The notes beneath the pieces were generated by a model that had not been told where the DNA came from, made no database searches, and saw only the letters and a program-made list of their open reading frames with translations. A program made the position numbers and the translations under genes. 64,000 bases of DNA. Origin: Lacicoccus halitifaciens (GTDB taxonomy: Bacteria; Bacillota; Bacilli; Staphylococcales; Salinicoccaceae). Where the stretch lies: positions 163,207 to 227,206 of the forward strand of contig NZ_JBDZDV010000005.1 of NCBI RefSeq assembly GCF_040544485.1, in the 5' to 3' direction. Positions 1 through 7,273 of the stretch are shown one piece after another; the first letter of the stretch is position 1; each line of letters opens with the position of its first letter.

Positions 1-10
1 ATGTTAGTGC

Positions 11-16
11 CTCCTG
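11..16 (-). promoter_or_regulatory. Shine-Dalgarno of a gene starting beyond the left edge
   Basis: The minus strand carries AGGAGG here, and the first two window bases would supply the AT of an ATG if the preceding base is a C on the plus strand. Spacing would then be 8 bases. This suggests a minus-strand gene starting exactly at the edge. The start codon itself cannot be seen. Confidence 0.4.
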
Positions 17-41
17 TAATCTGTTGTTTAGTTTTCAGAAT

Positions 42-81
42 ATAAAAACATCCCTAAAGGATATAATATCCAAAGGGATGT
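42..81 (-). terminator. Rho-independent terminator of the CotF-like pair
   Basis: A long inverted repeat (ACATCCCT ... AGGGATGT with further inner pairing) at 48-81 is followed on the minus strand by a run of five T. It lies 36 bases past the stop of the gene at 117-416. Confidence 0.85.
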
Positions 82-116
82 CCGGACACAACCGGAAAGG
101 CTCGGGGCCTCCGGTG

Positions 117-416
117 TTATTTATCTTTGACCAGCTTTTTCGCGGTCTTCACTTTCTTCTTGTCGAGCTCAAGCTGCTTGTCGACATCATGCGCATAGTA
201 CATGTTGTTCTCCATCATGTAATCGGCAATTCTTCCATGCTGGTCGATCGCCTGCTTCAGCTGGCGCTTCAGCACGTCCCTGACCTCGGGGGATGCCGTT
301 TCGGTGAGTGCCACAGCATATGTGCGCACCGCCGCCTTCGCCGTCACGAGCAGCTCGGTTGCGATGATCTGGTCTTTATTTTCTCCTGATTTATCGAGTT
401 CTTTAATCAAATCCAT
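117..416 (-). CDS. CotF-family small ferritin-like protein
   Basis: The product is 99 residues, mostly helical and charged, with a lysine-rich tail. The central pattern (paired helices with DQIIATELL, then YAVALTET, then DQHGRIADYMMEN) is that of the coat protein F (CotF) family, a helical-bundle domain found in spore coats of Bacillus but also present in non-sporulating Staphylococcaceae, where its role is not established. It follows the gene at 433-666 after 16 bases and has AAGGAGG upstream of its ATG, so the two are one transcription unit, ending at the hairpin at 42-81. A sigma-B-like promoter lies upstream of the pair (709-734), which would fit a stress role; that is inference. Family assignment is fairly secure, function is not. 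Confidence 0.8.
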   Translation of the reverse strand: MDLIKELDKSGENKDQIIATELLVTAKAAVRTYAVALTETASPEVRDVLKRQLKQAIDQHGRIADYMMENNMYYAHDVDKQLELDKKKVKTAKKLVKDK

Positions 417-432
417 TTATACTGCTCCCTCC

Positions 433-666
433 TTAAGGTAAAAGTTCCTGAATTTCTTTGATCGCTTTTTTCGAATTCCTCGCGTCTTTGCGGATGATCT
501 GCTTCAAGTCCTTGTCTTTGGCGATTTCTTCCATCATGTTCGCTTTAAGGTATGCCGCCTGCTTCACCGTCAGCACCTCATGCAGCTCGAGTGTCTCATG
601 TACTGCAAGGTTCGGTTTTTGTGCTGTTTGATTCTTATTCTTGTTCTTATTCGAATTTTTAGCCAT
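433..666 (-). CDS. Small CotF-related protein, first gene of the pair
   Basis: The product is 77 residues. It starts with a low-complexity Lys/Asn stretch (residues 2-12) and continues as one or two amphipathic helices rich in Lys and Glu (ELHEVLTVKQAAYLKANMMEE), resembling the N-terminal half of CotF-like proteins. The start ATG at 666 is supported by AAGGAG about 8 bases upstream. It is co-transcribed with the CotF-like gene at 117-416, and the two may form a complex because such short paired genes often do. I cannot assign a function. The Asn/Lys-rich N-terminus is probably disordered. Confidence 0.7.
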   Translation of the reverse strand: MAKNSNKNKNKNQTAQKPNLAVHETLELHEVLTVKQAAYLKANMMEEIAKDKDLKQIIRKDARNSKKAIKEIQELLP

Positions 667-708
667 TCCTGTTCTCCTTTCATATGTTCTGGATTGCTCT
701 ATAATCAG

Positions 709-734
709 CTTCCCTGAATAGTCTGCTTTTAAAC
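709..734 (-). promoter_or_regulatory. Sigma-B-like promoter for the CotF-like pair
   Basis: Read on the minus strand, GTTTAA is separated by 14 bases from GGGAAG. The Bacillus/Staphylococcus sigma-B consensus is GTTTAA, 12-14 bases, GGGWAW, so all but the last base match. It is 43 bases upstream of the ATG at 666. Confidence 0.55.
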
Positions 735-827
735 CACTAATGCATATTTTTCAAGAAACTTCAGGCCGGGCAGGAAAACCTGCCTGTGTTAAAATAAAAC
801 CGATGGGATTTTGAGAGGAGTGCTTCC

Positions 828-1310
828 ATGAAGAAAAAGAAGATACAGAAGACGAATGCGATGCGGCAGCTCGAAAATCACGGCATCGGATACAATGTCC
901 ATCAGTATGCGTGGAATGATGATAATGAAAAAGCGCAGAATGATGCAGATGAGACGGGCATGCCATTCCATAAGATATATAAGACCATGGTCGCAACCGG
1001 CAGCAATACAGGTGAGATTGTCGCATGCATACCGGCAGGGACCAAGCTCGACTTGAAGAAGCTCGCTGAAGCGAGCGGAAACAAGAAAGTGGATATGCTC
1101 GACATCAATGCCCTTGAGAAGACGACGGGCTACGTCCGCGGCGGCTGCTCACCGGTCGGGATGAAGAAATCCTTCCCGACATTTCTGGCTCAATCTGCGG
1201 CAGAGCTCGATACGATCGTCGTATCCGCCGGCAAAAGAGGCATGCAGGTGGAATTGGCCCCGGATGATCTCCTCGAGATCACAGATGGTGAGTACGCCGA
1301 CATCACTTAA
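828..1310 (+). CDS. ybaK: Cys-tRNA(Pro)/Cys-tRNA(Cys) deacylase, YbaK/EbsC family
   Basis: The 160-residue product matches YbaK, which hydrolyses mischarged Cys-tRNA(Pro) in trans to prolyl-tRNA synthetase. Visible family hallmarks are the VHQYAWNDD segment after the first strand, the KTMVATGSNTGEIV strand pair, the LDLKKLAEASG helix and the diagnostic YVRGGCSPVGMKK motif near residues 103-116 holding the conserved lysines and glycines. Length is typical of the family. The ATG at 828 has GAGAGGAG seven to eight bases upstream. A TGTTAAAAT element at 787-795 could be an extended -10. It converges on the stress gene at 1357-2448, and the two share the terminator at 1320-1345. The substrate (Cys-tRNA) is family knowledge rather than seen. 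Confidence 0.92.
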   Translation: MKKKKIQKTNAMRQLENHGIGYNVHQYAWNDDNEKAQNDADETGMPFHKIYKTMVATGSNTGEIVACIPAGTKLDLKKLAEASGNKKVDMLDINALEKTTGYVRGGCSPVGMKKSFPTFLAQSAAELDTIVVSAGKRGMQVELAPDDLLEITDGEYADIT

Positions 1311-1319
1311 GGCATGAAA

Positions 1320-1345
1320 AAAACCGGACATCAATGTCCGGTTTT
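1320..1345. terminator. Bidirectional terminator
   Basis: Twelve-base perfect arms (AAAACCGGACAT and its complement) with a 2-base spacer lie between convergent ybaK and the DUF2382 gene. T-rich flanks on both strands let it serve both. Confidence 0.85.
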
Positions 1346-1356
1346 CATATTTAAAT

Positions 1357-2448
1357 TTATAGTCTGTCTCTGTCGTCACGGTTACGGGTTTCACGGTCCG
1401 TGTTGGTCGTCTCTTCAATGTCGACTTCCTCACGGCGGACATCTTCAGAGATGTGCTCCGTATCCTGGACTTTATTCTTGCGGACGACGACTTCCTCATC
1501 GACCACATTTTCCTTCTCGACGTTCACTCGCTCTTCAGATACAGGGATATGGATGGAATCATTATCCTCGATCCGCTCATCCATCGAACCTGTTCTCCGC
1601 TCGCCTTCGACAGGACGTCTTTCAATCGTCACTTCATCACGCTCGACCGGTACATCGATTTCCTGATGCTCTGTTTCAACATGCTTATCCACATGCACTT
1701 CACCGGTTTTCACGTTTTCCTTATCCACTCTCAGACGTTCTTCCCTGAGCTCGATCCGCTCTTCATCTGAAAGTCTGTCCCACTCTTCATCCGTCACGCC
1801 AAAGTTGTCGTTTCTGCGTCTTTCTTCATCAGTTACAAATTTATCGTCTCTCATTCTCTCATCCTCCGTTACATTATTATCGTCATAGCTGTAGTTGTCA
1901 TCACGGACAGGTTGATCGATGCCGTAATCGGCACTTGTTTTAGTCAACGGATCTTCCCTGTGCGTTTCCGGTACGAACTGTTCGCTCTTACCCGGTGCTG
2001 CATCTTCCGTCACTGTACGGTTGTCGAAGTTTTCCTGACGTCTTGCATCTTCAGCGGGAGGCACAGCACCCGGTGCAGCGTCATCCTTCTCAAAAGAGCC
2101 GTCATTGCCTGCATAATAAGTGTCATCATCCGTCGTACGGTTGTTGACATACAGCAGCAGTTCGCCCCTGTCCAGTGCATTCATGAATGTATCCTCTTCC
2201 TCTTTCGTGAGGCCGAGGTCGTCCATCACCCGGTCCTCCGGCTGATCATCGCTGAACCATGACGCGATCTTATCCCATGCACTGCCGTCGGCGGAACGGT
2301 AATTCACGCCCGTGTCATCCAATGCATCGGTGGTGGTGCCTTCGTTGCCCACGACGGTCATCATGTCTTCAGTGACGCCATCCGCCCTGAGCTGCTCTAT
2401 TCTTCTGAGCAGTTCTTCTTCGGTTGCAAATGTTTCGATCTTCCGCAT
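1357..2448 (-). CDS. General stress protein: YflT-like N-terminus, DUF2382 C-terminus
   Basis: The product is 363 residues when read from the ATG at 2448, chosen because GGAGG precedes it; the frame is open for 14 further codons upstream. Residues 1-90 resemble the heat-induced stress domain of YflT/GSP17M. A very acidic, Asp/Asn/Arg-rich linker (about 100-210) follows, with near-repeats of 'TDEERRRND' type. The last ~130 residues carry the alternating charged DUF2382 (YsnF/AvaK) pattern with HVETEHQEIDVPVERDEV and EERVNVEKENV. DUF2382 proteins are associated with general stress and acid or salt survival; biochemical role is unknown. No signal peptide is visible, so it is cytoplasmic. A sigma-B-type promoter at 2557-2581 supports stress control. 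The high acidity suits a salt-adapted host. Confidence 0.88.
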   Translation of the reverse strand: MRKIETFATEEELLRRIEQLRADGVTEDMMTVVGNEGTTTDALDDTGVNYRSADGSAWDKIASWFSDDQPEDRVMDDLGLTKEEEDTFMNALDRGELLLYVNNRTTDDDTYYAGNDGSFEKDDAAPGAVPPAEDARRQENFDNRTVTEDAAPGKSEQFVPETHREDPLTKTSADYGIDQPVRDDNYSYDDNNVTEDERMRDDKFVTDEERRRNDNFGVTDEEWDRLSDEERIELREERLRVDKENVKTGEVHVDKHVETEHQEIDVPVERDEVTIERRPVEGERRTGSMDERIEDNDSIHIPVSEERVNVEKENVVDEEVVVRKNKVQDTEHISEDVRREEVDIEETTNTDRETRNRDDRDRL

Positions 2449-2556
2449 GATAAATACCTCCATTTTGATGATTATAAATTTCAAGTCCAATTTTTAATTC
2501 ATATTCATATTTTCATCATTAACAAACAGCGAATGCCTTTCGCATGTAATCCATAT

Positions 2557-2581
2557 TTACCCATGAGCCAGTTTTATAAAC
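2557..2581 (-). promoter_or_regulatory. Sigma-B-like promoter for the DUF2382 stress gene
   Basis: On the minus strand GTTTAT, a 13-base spacer and GGGTAA match the sigma-B consensus (GTTTAA, 12-14, GGGWAW) at 11 of 12 positions. It sits about 110 bases upstream of the ATG at 2448, leaving a leader of roughly 100 bases. Confidence 0.7.
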
Positions 2582-2679
2582 ACATGCCAAAAAATAAACT
2601 TCGCGGATATCCGTTATTTCAATGATGTTTGAGGGTACTGTATGTAATATACATAGACAATGAAGGGGTGTTGTTTATA

Positions 2680-3153
2680 ATGAAGGAAAAAAAGGATTCG
2701 GTGTCTGCAAGACGTAAAATCATGACCTCCGGGGTGCTGATCGGGATCGGTGTGATGGCGCTTGTTGATGAAATCATTTTTCACCAGCTGCTCCAATGGC
2801 ATCATTTCTTCGACTTCGACACGACCCAGTTCGGGATCTTTTCAGACGGTCTGTTGAATTCATTCGCTCTGTTCGCCATCGTTGCGGGGATATTTTTATT
2901 TGCCCATGTGGTCAGGATCCATACCTACTCCCCCGTCAGGTGGGCTGCCGGGCTGCTTTTGGGGATGGGCGCTTTCCAGCTCTTTGACGGCGTCGTGAGC
3001 CATAAGGTGCTGCGCATCCACCAGATCCGTTACAACGTGGATCTGCTGCCGTATGATATCGCATGGATTTCTTCGGCCATCCTGCTGCTCGCAATCGGTG
3101 CCTTCCTGTGGTACAGGATCAGGAAGAATGATCCCGCGGTCCAGGGGGATTAG
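2680..3153 (+). CDS. DUF2243 membrane protein
   Basis: The 157-residue product has four hydrophobic segments (about residues 15-40, 55-78, 87-105 and 120-145). Motifs typical of DUF2243 are visible: DEIIFHQLLQWHHF early, 'FDGVVSHKVLRIHQIR' in the middle and 'YDIAWIS' near the end, giving several conserved histidines within or beside the membrane. The ATG at 2680 was chosen over an upstream in-frame ATG at 2629 because GGGGTG lies before it and the family starts here. The ctaG gene follows after 3 bases, so the two are one operon. DUF2243 genes are often beside ctaG in actinobacteria and firmicutes, which suggests a role in haem-copper oxidase biogenesis; that is inference from context. Confidence 0.85.
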   Translation: MKEKKDSVSARRKIMTSGVLIGIGVMALVDEIIFHQLLQWHHFFDFDTTQFGIFSDGLLNSFALFAIVAGIFLFAHVVRIHTYSPVRWAAGLLLGMGAFQLFDGVVSHKVLRIHQIRYNVDLLPYDIAWISSAILLLAIGAFLWYRIRKNDPAVQGD

Positions 3154-3156
3154 GAT

Positions 3157-3942
3157 ATGCACGAACATTTCCATGCGATACAGGATGCCGTCGTAGTCAC
3201 AGCCGTTATCCTGACCCTCGGCTACCTGATGGCGATGCGCGTCTCGAACCGCAAGTTCGGAAGATGGCCGGTGAGGCGGCCGTTTTTATGGATCTTAGGG
3301 CTCGTCACCGCAGCCAGTGCCTTCGTCGGGCCGCTCGGTGATGCCGCACATGAAAACTTCATCGCGCATATGTACGGCCATCTGCTGCTCGGGATGCTTG
3401 CGCCGATATTCCTCGTCTACAGCAAGCCGATGACCCTGCTTCTGCGGGCGCTGCCGACCGGGGATGCGCGGATTGTCAGCCGTGTGCTGAACAGCGCCTA
3501 CGGGAGGTTCATCACCAACCCGTTCACCGCATCCGTTCTGAACATCGGTGGACTGTTCCTGATTTACATGACAGATTTATATGTGTGGATGCATGAAAGC
3601 ATGATCCTTTTCATCATCGTCCACCTGCATGTGTTCCTTGCCGGATACTTATTCACCATCAGCATCATCTACGTGGACATCACTTCACACAGGCACGCCT
3701 ACTGGTACCGGGCCGTTGCGCTCGTTGCGGCGCTCGGCTTCCATAAGGCACTGTCGAAGCTGATCTATCAGAGTCCGCCGCCCGGCGTGCCGACAGGCGA
3801 AGGCCGGACAGGGGCCATAGTGATGTACTACGGCGGCGATATCGTCGATTTAATATTGATCATCATTTTATGCTACCACTGGTATAAAAAGGAGACCTCG
3901 GCACGTGAAGCCGGGGCCGACGCCGGAATGGCGAAAACCTGA
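3157..3942 (+). CDS. ctaG: Cytochrome c oxidase assembly protein, CtaG (caa3) family
   Basis: The 261-residue product has about seven membrane segments and the hallmarks of the caa3_CtaG family: 'FVGPLGDAAHENFIAHMYGHLL' with its histidines around residues 62-78, 'MILFIIVHLHVFLAGYLF' and a C-terminal 'YYGGDIVDL' segment. Members are needed for copper centre assembly of caa3-type oxidases in Bacillus. It is translationally close to the DUF2243 gene (3-base gap). No oxidase subunit gene is in this window, so its target enzyme lies elsewhere. The stop codon falls inside the left arm of the terminator at 3935-3966. Confidence 0.88.
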   Translation: MHEHFHAIQDAVVVTAVILTLGYLMAMRVSNRKFGRWPVRRPFLWILGLVTAASAFVGPLGDAAHENFIAHMYGHLLLGMLAPIFLVYSKPMTLLLRALPTGDARIVSRVLNSAYGRFITNPFTASVLNIGGLFLIYMTDLYVWMHESMILFIIVHLHVFLAGYLFTISIIYVDITSHRHAYWYRAVALVAALGFHKALSKLIYQSPPPGVPTGEGRTGAIVMYYGGDIVDLILIIILCYHWYKKETSAREAGADAGMAKT

Positions 3943-3966
3943 ACGGAATTCCGTTCAGGTTTTTTG
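3935..3966 (+). terminator. Terminator of the DUF2243-ctaG operon
   Basis: AACCTGAACGG and CCGTTCAGGTT flank a 4-base AATT loop and run into six T. The left arm overlaps the ctaG stop codon. Confidence 0.9.
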
Positions 3967-4201
3967 GTGGATGGAGATATTTATTATGTTGAACCGCCCA
4001 TCAAATGCTCGTTCGATCCGCGAGCATCTGTTGGAACCGACAGCCCTTCTACAACATCTGCCGAAACCCGCCATACCCTTCCCCTCATATCCACTTTATG
4101 GTATTATTACATTAACGTTATCTGAAAATTTGGAATTCATCAGGTTGTAGCCGGCAGACACGACGATTGAATCATTAAAACTATCTTAAGGAGTGTTTTT
4201 T

Positions 4202-5959
4202 ATGAAATCTTTCCTCAGACGTCTCAGCATGATTGCAGGGGTGGCGCTGCTCACAGCCGTCACTTTATCCCAGTTTGCGGCCGCTTCATCCTTCCAGCCG
4301 GATTACGGGACGGAAAACAATACGGCGACCGGCAGTGACGGCATGATTGTCTCCGCCCACCCGCTCGCCTCCCAGGTCGGGCTTGATGTTCTGGAGTCCG
4401 GCGGTAATGCGGTGGATGCCGCAATCGCCATGCAGTACGCGTTGACGGTGACCGAGCCCATGATGTCAGGCATCGGCGGCGGCGGTTTCATGATGGTGTA
4501 TGATGCAGCGACGAAGGAAACAACGATCATCAACAGCCGTGAGCGTGCACCGGCGGGCGCATATCCGGAAATGTTCCTCGGTGATGACGGGGAACCGATG
4601 GATTTTGAAGACCGTGTAATCCACGGCAACTCGGTCGGTGTCCCGGGCACTGCAGCGGGACTTGAGACCAGCCACAACATGTGGGGAACAATCGCCATGC
4701 ATGACCTGATCGCCCCGGCGATCGCGCTTGCCGAAGAAGGTTTCCCGATCGATGACTTCCTCGCGGGTGAAATAGAGACACATGCGGAAAAACTCGAAAG
4801 GAGTGCCGCAAGCGAAGTGTTCTTCAGTGACGGTGCGCCGCTTGCTGAAGGTGACATGCTCGTCCAGCCGGATCTTGCGCATACATTAAGAATGATCAGC
4901 GAGCAGGGAACCGATGTATTCTACAACGGTGAAATCGCAGAAGCGGTTGCCAGCACCGTACAGGAATTCGGCGGCTCGCTCGCCGTTGAGGACATGCAGA
5001 AGTATGATGTCACAATCGATGAACCGGTGTGGGGACAGTATAAGGATTACGACATCGCAACGATGCCGCCGCCAAGTTCAGGCGGGGTCTTCCTCCTGCA
5101 GATGCTCGGCATCCTTGACGGCTTCGATTTATCGCAGTATGACATCAAGTCAGTCGAGAAATATCATCTGCTTGCTGAAACGATGCACCTCGCTTATGCG
5201 GACCGTGCGGAATATGCAGGCGACCCTGAGTTCGTCGATGTGCCGGTGGAAGGTCTGCTCCATCCGGATTACATTGAAGAAAGACGCAATCTCATCAGCC
5301 TTGATTCCGTGATTGAAAATCCTGAAGCGGGAGATGTCATGCCTTACCAGGAAGACTTTGAAAGACAGGGTGCGGTCGCACAGCCGGGTGACAGGGTGGA
5401 CGGACAGACGACCCACTACTCCGTCGTCGATTCTTACGGTAACGTCGTATCCTACACGACAACCATCGAGCAGGTCTTCGGGTCGGGCATCATGGTGCCG
5501 GAATACGGCTTCCTGTTGAACAACGAACTGACCGACTTCGATCCGGAGCCGGGCGGTGCGAACGAAGTCCAGCCGAATAAACGCCCGCTCAGCAGCATGA
5601 CGCCGACGATCGTCTTCAATGACGGCCAGCCGGTCCTCACAGTCGGCTCACCGGGCGGTCAGACGATCATCACTTCCGTGCTTCAGACAATCCTGAACAC
5701 ATACGAGTACGACCTGCCTCTCGCAGATGCACTGAACGAACCTAGGATATTCACAAACAACCCGGACAACTACCTCCATGAGGAAGGCATCCCTGAAGAA
5801 GTGATTTCACAGCTGAACGATATGGGCCACGGTTTCACTGACGAGCCGGCACCGATCGGCAACGTGAATAGCATCATGTACGACCCTGACGAAGGTGTCT
5901 ACACCGGCGCCACCGATGAAAACAGGAACGGTGCCTCATTCGGACTCGAACTTGAATAA
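4202..5959 (+). CDS. ggt: Gamma-glutamyltransferase, secreted
   Basis: The 585-residue precursor cleaves gamma-glutamyl bonds (glutathione, poly-gamma-glutamate) outside the cell. Residues 1-28 form a signal peptide (two Arg, hydrophobic core, AAAS end). The large subunit begins with 'GMIVSAHPLASQVGLDVL' and 'GGNAVDAAIA'. Self-cleavage should occur before Thr403 of the TTHYSVVD motif, which becomes the catalytic N-terminal nucleophile; PLSSMTPTI and GSPGGQT further on supply the oxyanion-hole Ser pair and the conserved glycines. The ATG at 4202 follows TAAGGAG by 8 bases; a GTG three codons earlier overlaps that sequence. It is a single gene with its own terminator. Two paralogous peptide-type binding proteins lie 1.3-5 kb downstream, so linked peptide or glutathione scavenging is possible but unproven. 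Confidence 0.96.
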   Translation: MKSFLRRLSMIAGVALLTAVTLSQFAAASSFQPDYGTENNTATGSDGMIVSAHPLASQVGLDVLESGGNAVDAAIAMQYALTVTEPMMSGIGGGGFMMVYDAATKETTIINSRERAPAGAYPEMFLGDDGEPMDFEDRVIHGNSVGVPGTAAGLETSHNMWGTIAMHDLIAPAIALAEEGFPIDDFLAGEIETHAEKLERSAASEVFFSDGAPLAEGDMLVQPDLAHTLRMISEQGTDVFYNGEIAEAVASTVQEFGGSLAVEDMQKYDVTIDEPVWGQYKDYDIATMPPPSSGGVFLLQMLGILDGFDLSQYDIKSVEKYHLLAETMHLAYADRAEYAGDPEFVDVPVEGLLHPDYIEERRNLISLDSVIENPEAGDVMPYQEDFERQGAVAQPGDRVDGQTTHYSVVDSYGNVVSYTTTIEQVFGSGIMVPEYGFLLNNELTDFDPEPGGANEVQPNKRPLSSMTPTIVFNDGQPVLTVGSPGGQTIITSVLQTILNTYEYDLPLADALNEPRIFTNNPDNYLHEEGIPEEVISQLNDMGHGFTDEPAPIGNVNSIMYDPDEGVYTGATDENRNGASFGLELE

Positions 5960-5973
5960 TTGTAATCCAAAAT

Positions 5974-6003
5974 AAACCCACCTCATTAGAGGTGGGTTTT
6001 TTA
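5974..6003. terminator. Terminator between ggt and the beta-lactamase-like gene
   Basis: AAACCCACCTC and its complement flank ATTA, followed by six T on the plus strand. It serves ggt clearly; on the minus strand the T tract (TTTATTTT) is weaker and the stop of the opposite gene adjoins it. Confidence 0.88.
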
Positions 6004-6774
6004 TTGGAAGTATTTAATCAGGGTTTTTCCGAGGTCATTCAGGAAATACCGTGCTTCGAGGTTGCTGTTCCAATCAGAAGAGAGCACGGAGAACTTCACC
6101 GTCTTATCCTTCGACTGCAGGACGCCGATGTCATGCTCGAGGTTATCAAGCGTGCCCGTCTTATTCGACACGGTGATATGATCCTCATCCCCGCCGTCGT
6201 TCAGCGCACCGCCGACGCGGTCGTTGAACTGCGAATTGCGCATATGCTTCTGCATATCCTGTCTCACAGGCTCCGGGATGAATTTATTTTCTTCATATAT
6301 AAGGTGAAGTGCCGTCATCATATCTTCGGCAGTGGCGGTGTTCGATATTTTAGATGCATCCCCCGACGTATCCATGAAATGCCGCCCGAGCACCGAGTCG
6401 TTGATGCCCCACTCCCTGAATGATTTCTCAAGATTTTTAAATCCGACATAGTCCATCAGCATGTTGGAAGCCGTATTGTCCGAGACGATCATCGCAAGCA
6501 CCACCGTATCTTTCAGAGGAATCACTTCCACATCATTCAATGCATGAAGCACCCCCGAACCGCCGACCTTCTTTTTGACGAGCAGCAGGTCATCCCGATC
6601 CACATCGTGCGCCTTTTTAAGTGCGGCAAGGCAGAGCGGTATTTTGATGACGCTTGCCGAGCGATGGACTTTATTTTCCCGGTGACGGATCACTTCCCCT
6701 TCGTGTTCGATCACATACGAGATGTTTTTCGTCGACTGCTGCCGCACCAGCATGTCTATCTCTTCTTTCATCAT
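6001..6774 (-). CDS. Class A beta-lactamase-like serine hydrolase, no signal peptide
   Basis: The 257-residue product has the three serine penicillin-recognising motifs in the correct order: S-V-I-K at residues 41-44, S-D-N at 98-100 and K-T-G at 205-207. This is the class A beta-lactamase fold. However it has no signal peptide or lipobox, and the omega-loop region around residues 130-145 lacks the usual E-x-x-L-N glutamate. It may therefore be an intracellular esterase or peptidase-type relative rather than a resistance enzyme. The start at 6774 follows GGGGGAG; an upstream in-frame start would overlap this site. The 51-bp palindrome array at 6859-7203 occupies its upstream region, which is unusual and could affect its expression. 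Confidence 0.85.
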   Translation of the reverse strand: MMKEEIDMLVRQQSTKNISYVIEHEGEVIRHRENKVHRSASVIKIPLCLAALKKAHDVDRDDLLLVKKKVGGSGVLHALNDVEVIPLKDTVVLAMIVSDNTASNMLMDYVGFKNLEKSFREWGINDSVLGRHFMDTSGDASKISNTATAEDMMTALHLIYEENKFIPEPVRQDMQKHMRNSQFNDRVGGALNDGGDEDHITVSNKTGTLDNLEHDIGVLQSKDKTVKFSVLSSDWNSNLEARYFLNDLGKTLIKYFQ

Positions 6775-6858
6775 GGTGACTCCCCCTTTATACATCATCA
6801 TAATCGAGTTCCTGAAGATGCACAACAAGTCAGCGTATACCCTGCGGACAACTGAGGT

Positions 6859-7203
6859 GTTCAGTTAGCTGGATTTTCATGGCTATCTAAACAGTAAGGC
6901 CCTTCAAGCGTTTAGTTAGCTGGATTTTTAAGGTTAACTAAACAGTAAGGGACTTCAAACGTTTAGTTAGCTGTATTTTCATGGCTATCTAAACAGTAAG
7001 GGGCTTCAGACGTTTAGTTAGCTGGATTTTTAAGGTTAACTAAACAGAAAGGCTCTTCAAACGTTCAGATAGCTGGATTTTTATGGCCATCTAAACAGCA
7101 AGGAGCTTCAGACGTTTAGTTAGCTGGATTTTTAAGGTTAACTAAACAGAAAGGCTCTTCAAACGTTCAGATAGCTGGATTTTTAAGGCTATCTAAACAG
7201 CAA
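6859..7203. repeat. Array A: seven tandem 51-bp palindromic units
   Basis: Units begin at 6859, 6910, 6961, 7012, 7063, 7114 and 7165, each exactly 51 bp apart. Each holds left arm GTTTAGTTAGC or GTTCAGATAGC, a T-rich 10-base centre, right arm GGTTAACTAAAC or GGCTATCTAAAC, then a 17-base linker ending CTTCAAAC or similar. Units 4-5 and 6-7 form a near-identical 102-bp pair. The same family occurs at 41285-41833. It fills the gap between two minus-strand genes. Confidence 0.95.
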
Positions 7204-7237
7204 GCCTCGCCGCCCCCCATAAAAACCCTCAAAATAC

Positions 7238-7264
7238 AAAAAGGCCGGGACCCATGTCCCGACC
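7238..7264 (-). terminator. Terminator of the first binding-protein gene
   Basis: On the minus strand GGTCGGGACATGGGTCCCGGCC runs into five T. It lies 10 bases past the stop at 7274. Confidence 0.85.
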
Positions 7265-7273
7265 TCCCAGCAA

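Noticed and set aside
3905..4150. 81-residue plus-strand frame between ctaG and ggt
   Set aside because: It begins inside ctaG, crosses the terminator and lacks family likeness. A shorter internal ATG at 3986 has a GGAG-like site but the product is not protein-like.
6001..6774. Functional beta-lactamase resistance gene
   Set aside because: S-x-x-K, S-D-N and K-T-G are present, but there is no export signal and no omega-loop glutamate motif, so resistance cannot be claimed.
6859..7203. CRISPR array
   Set aside because: The whole 51-bp unit including the linker is repeated, there are no unique spacers of constant length, and no cas genes are present. The same applies to the other six arrays.
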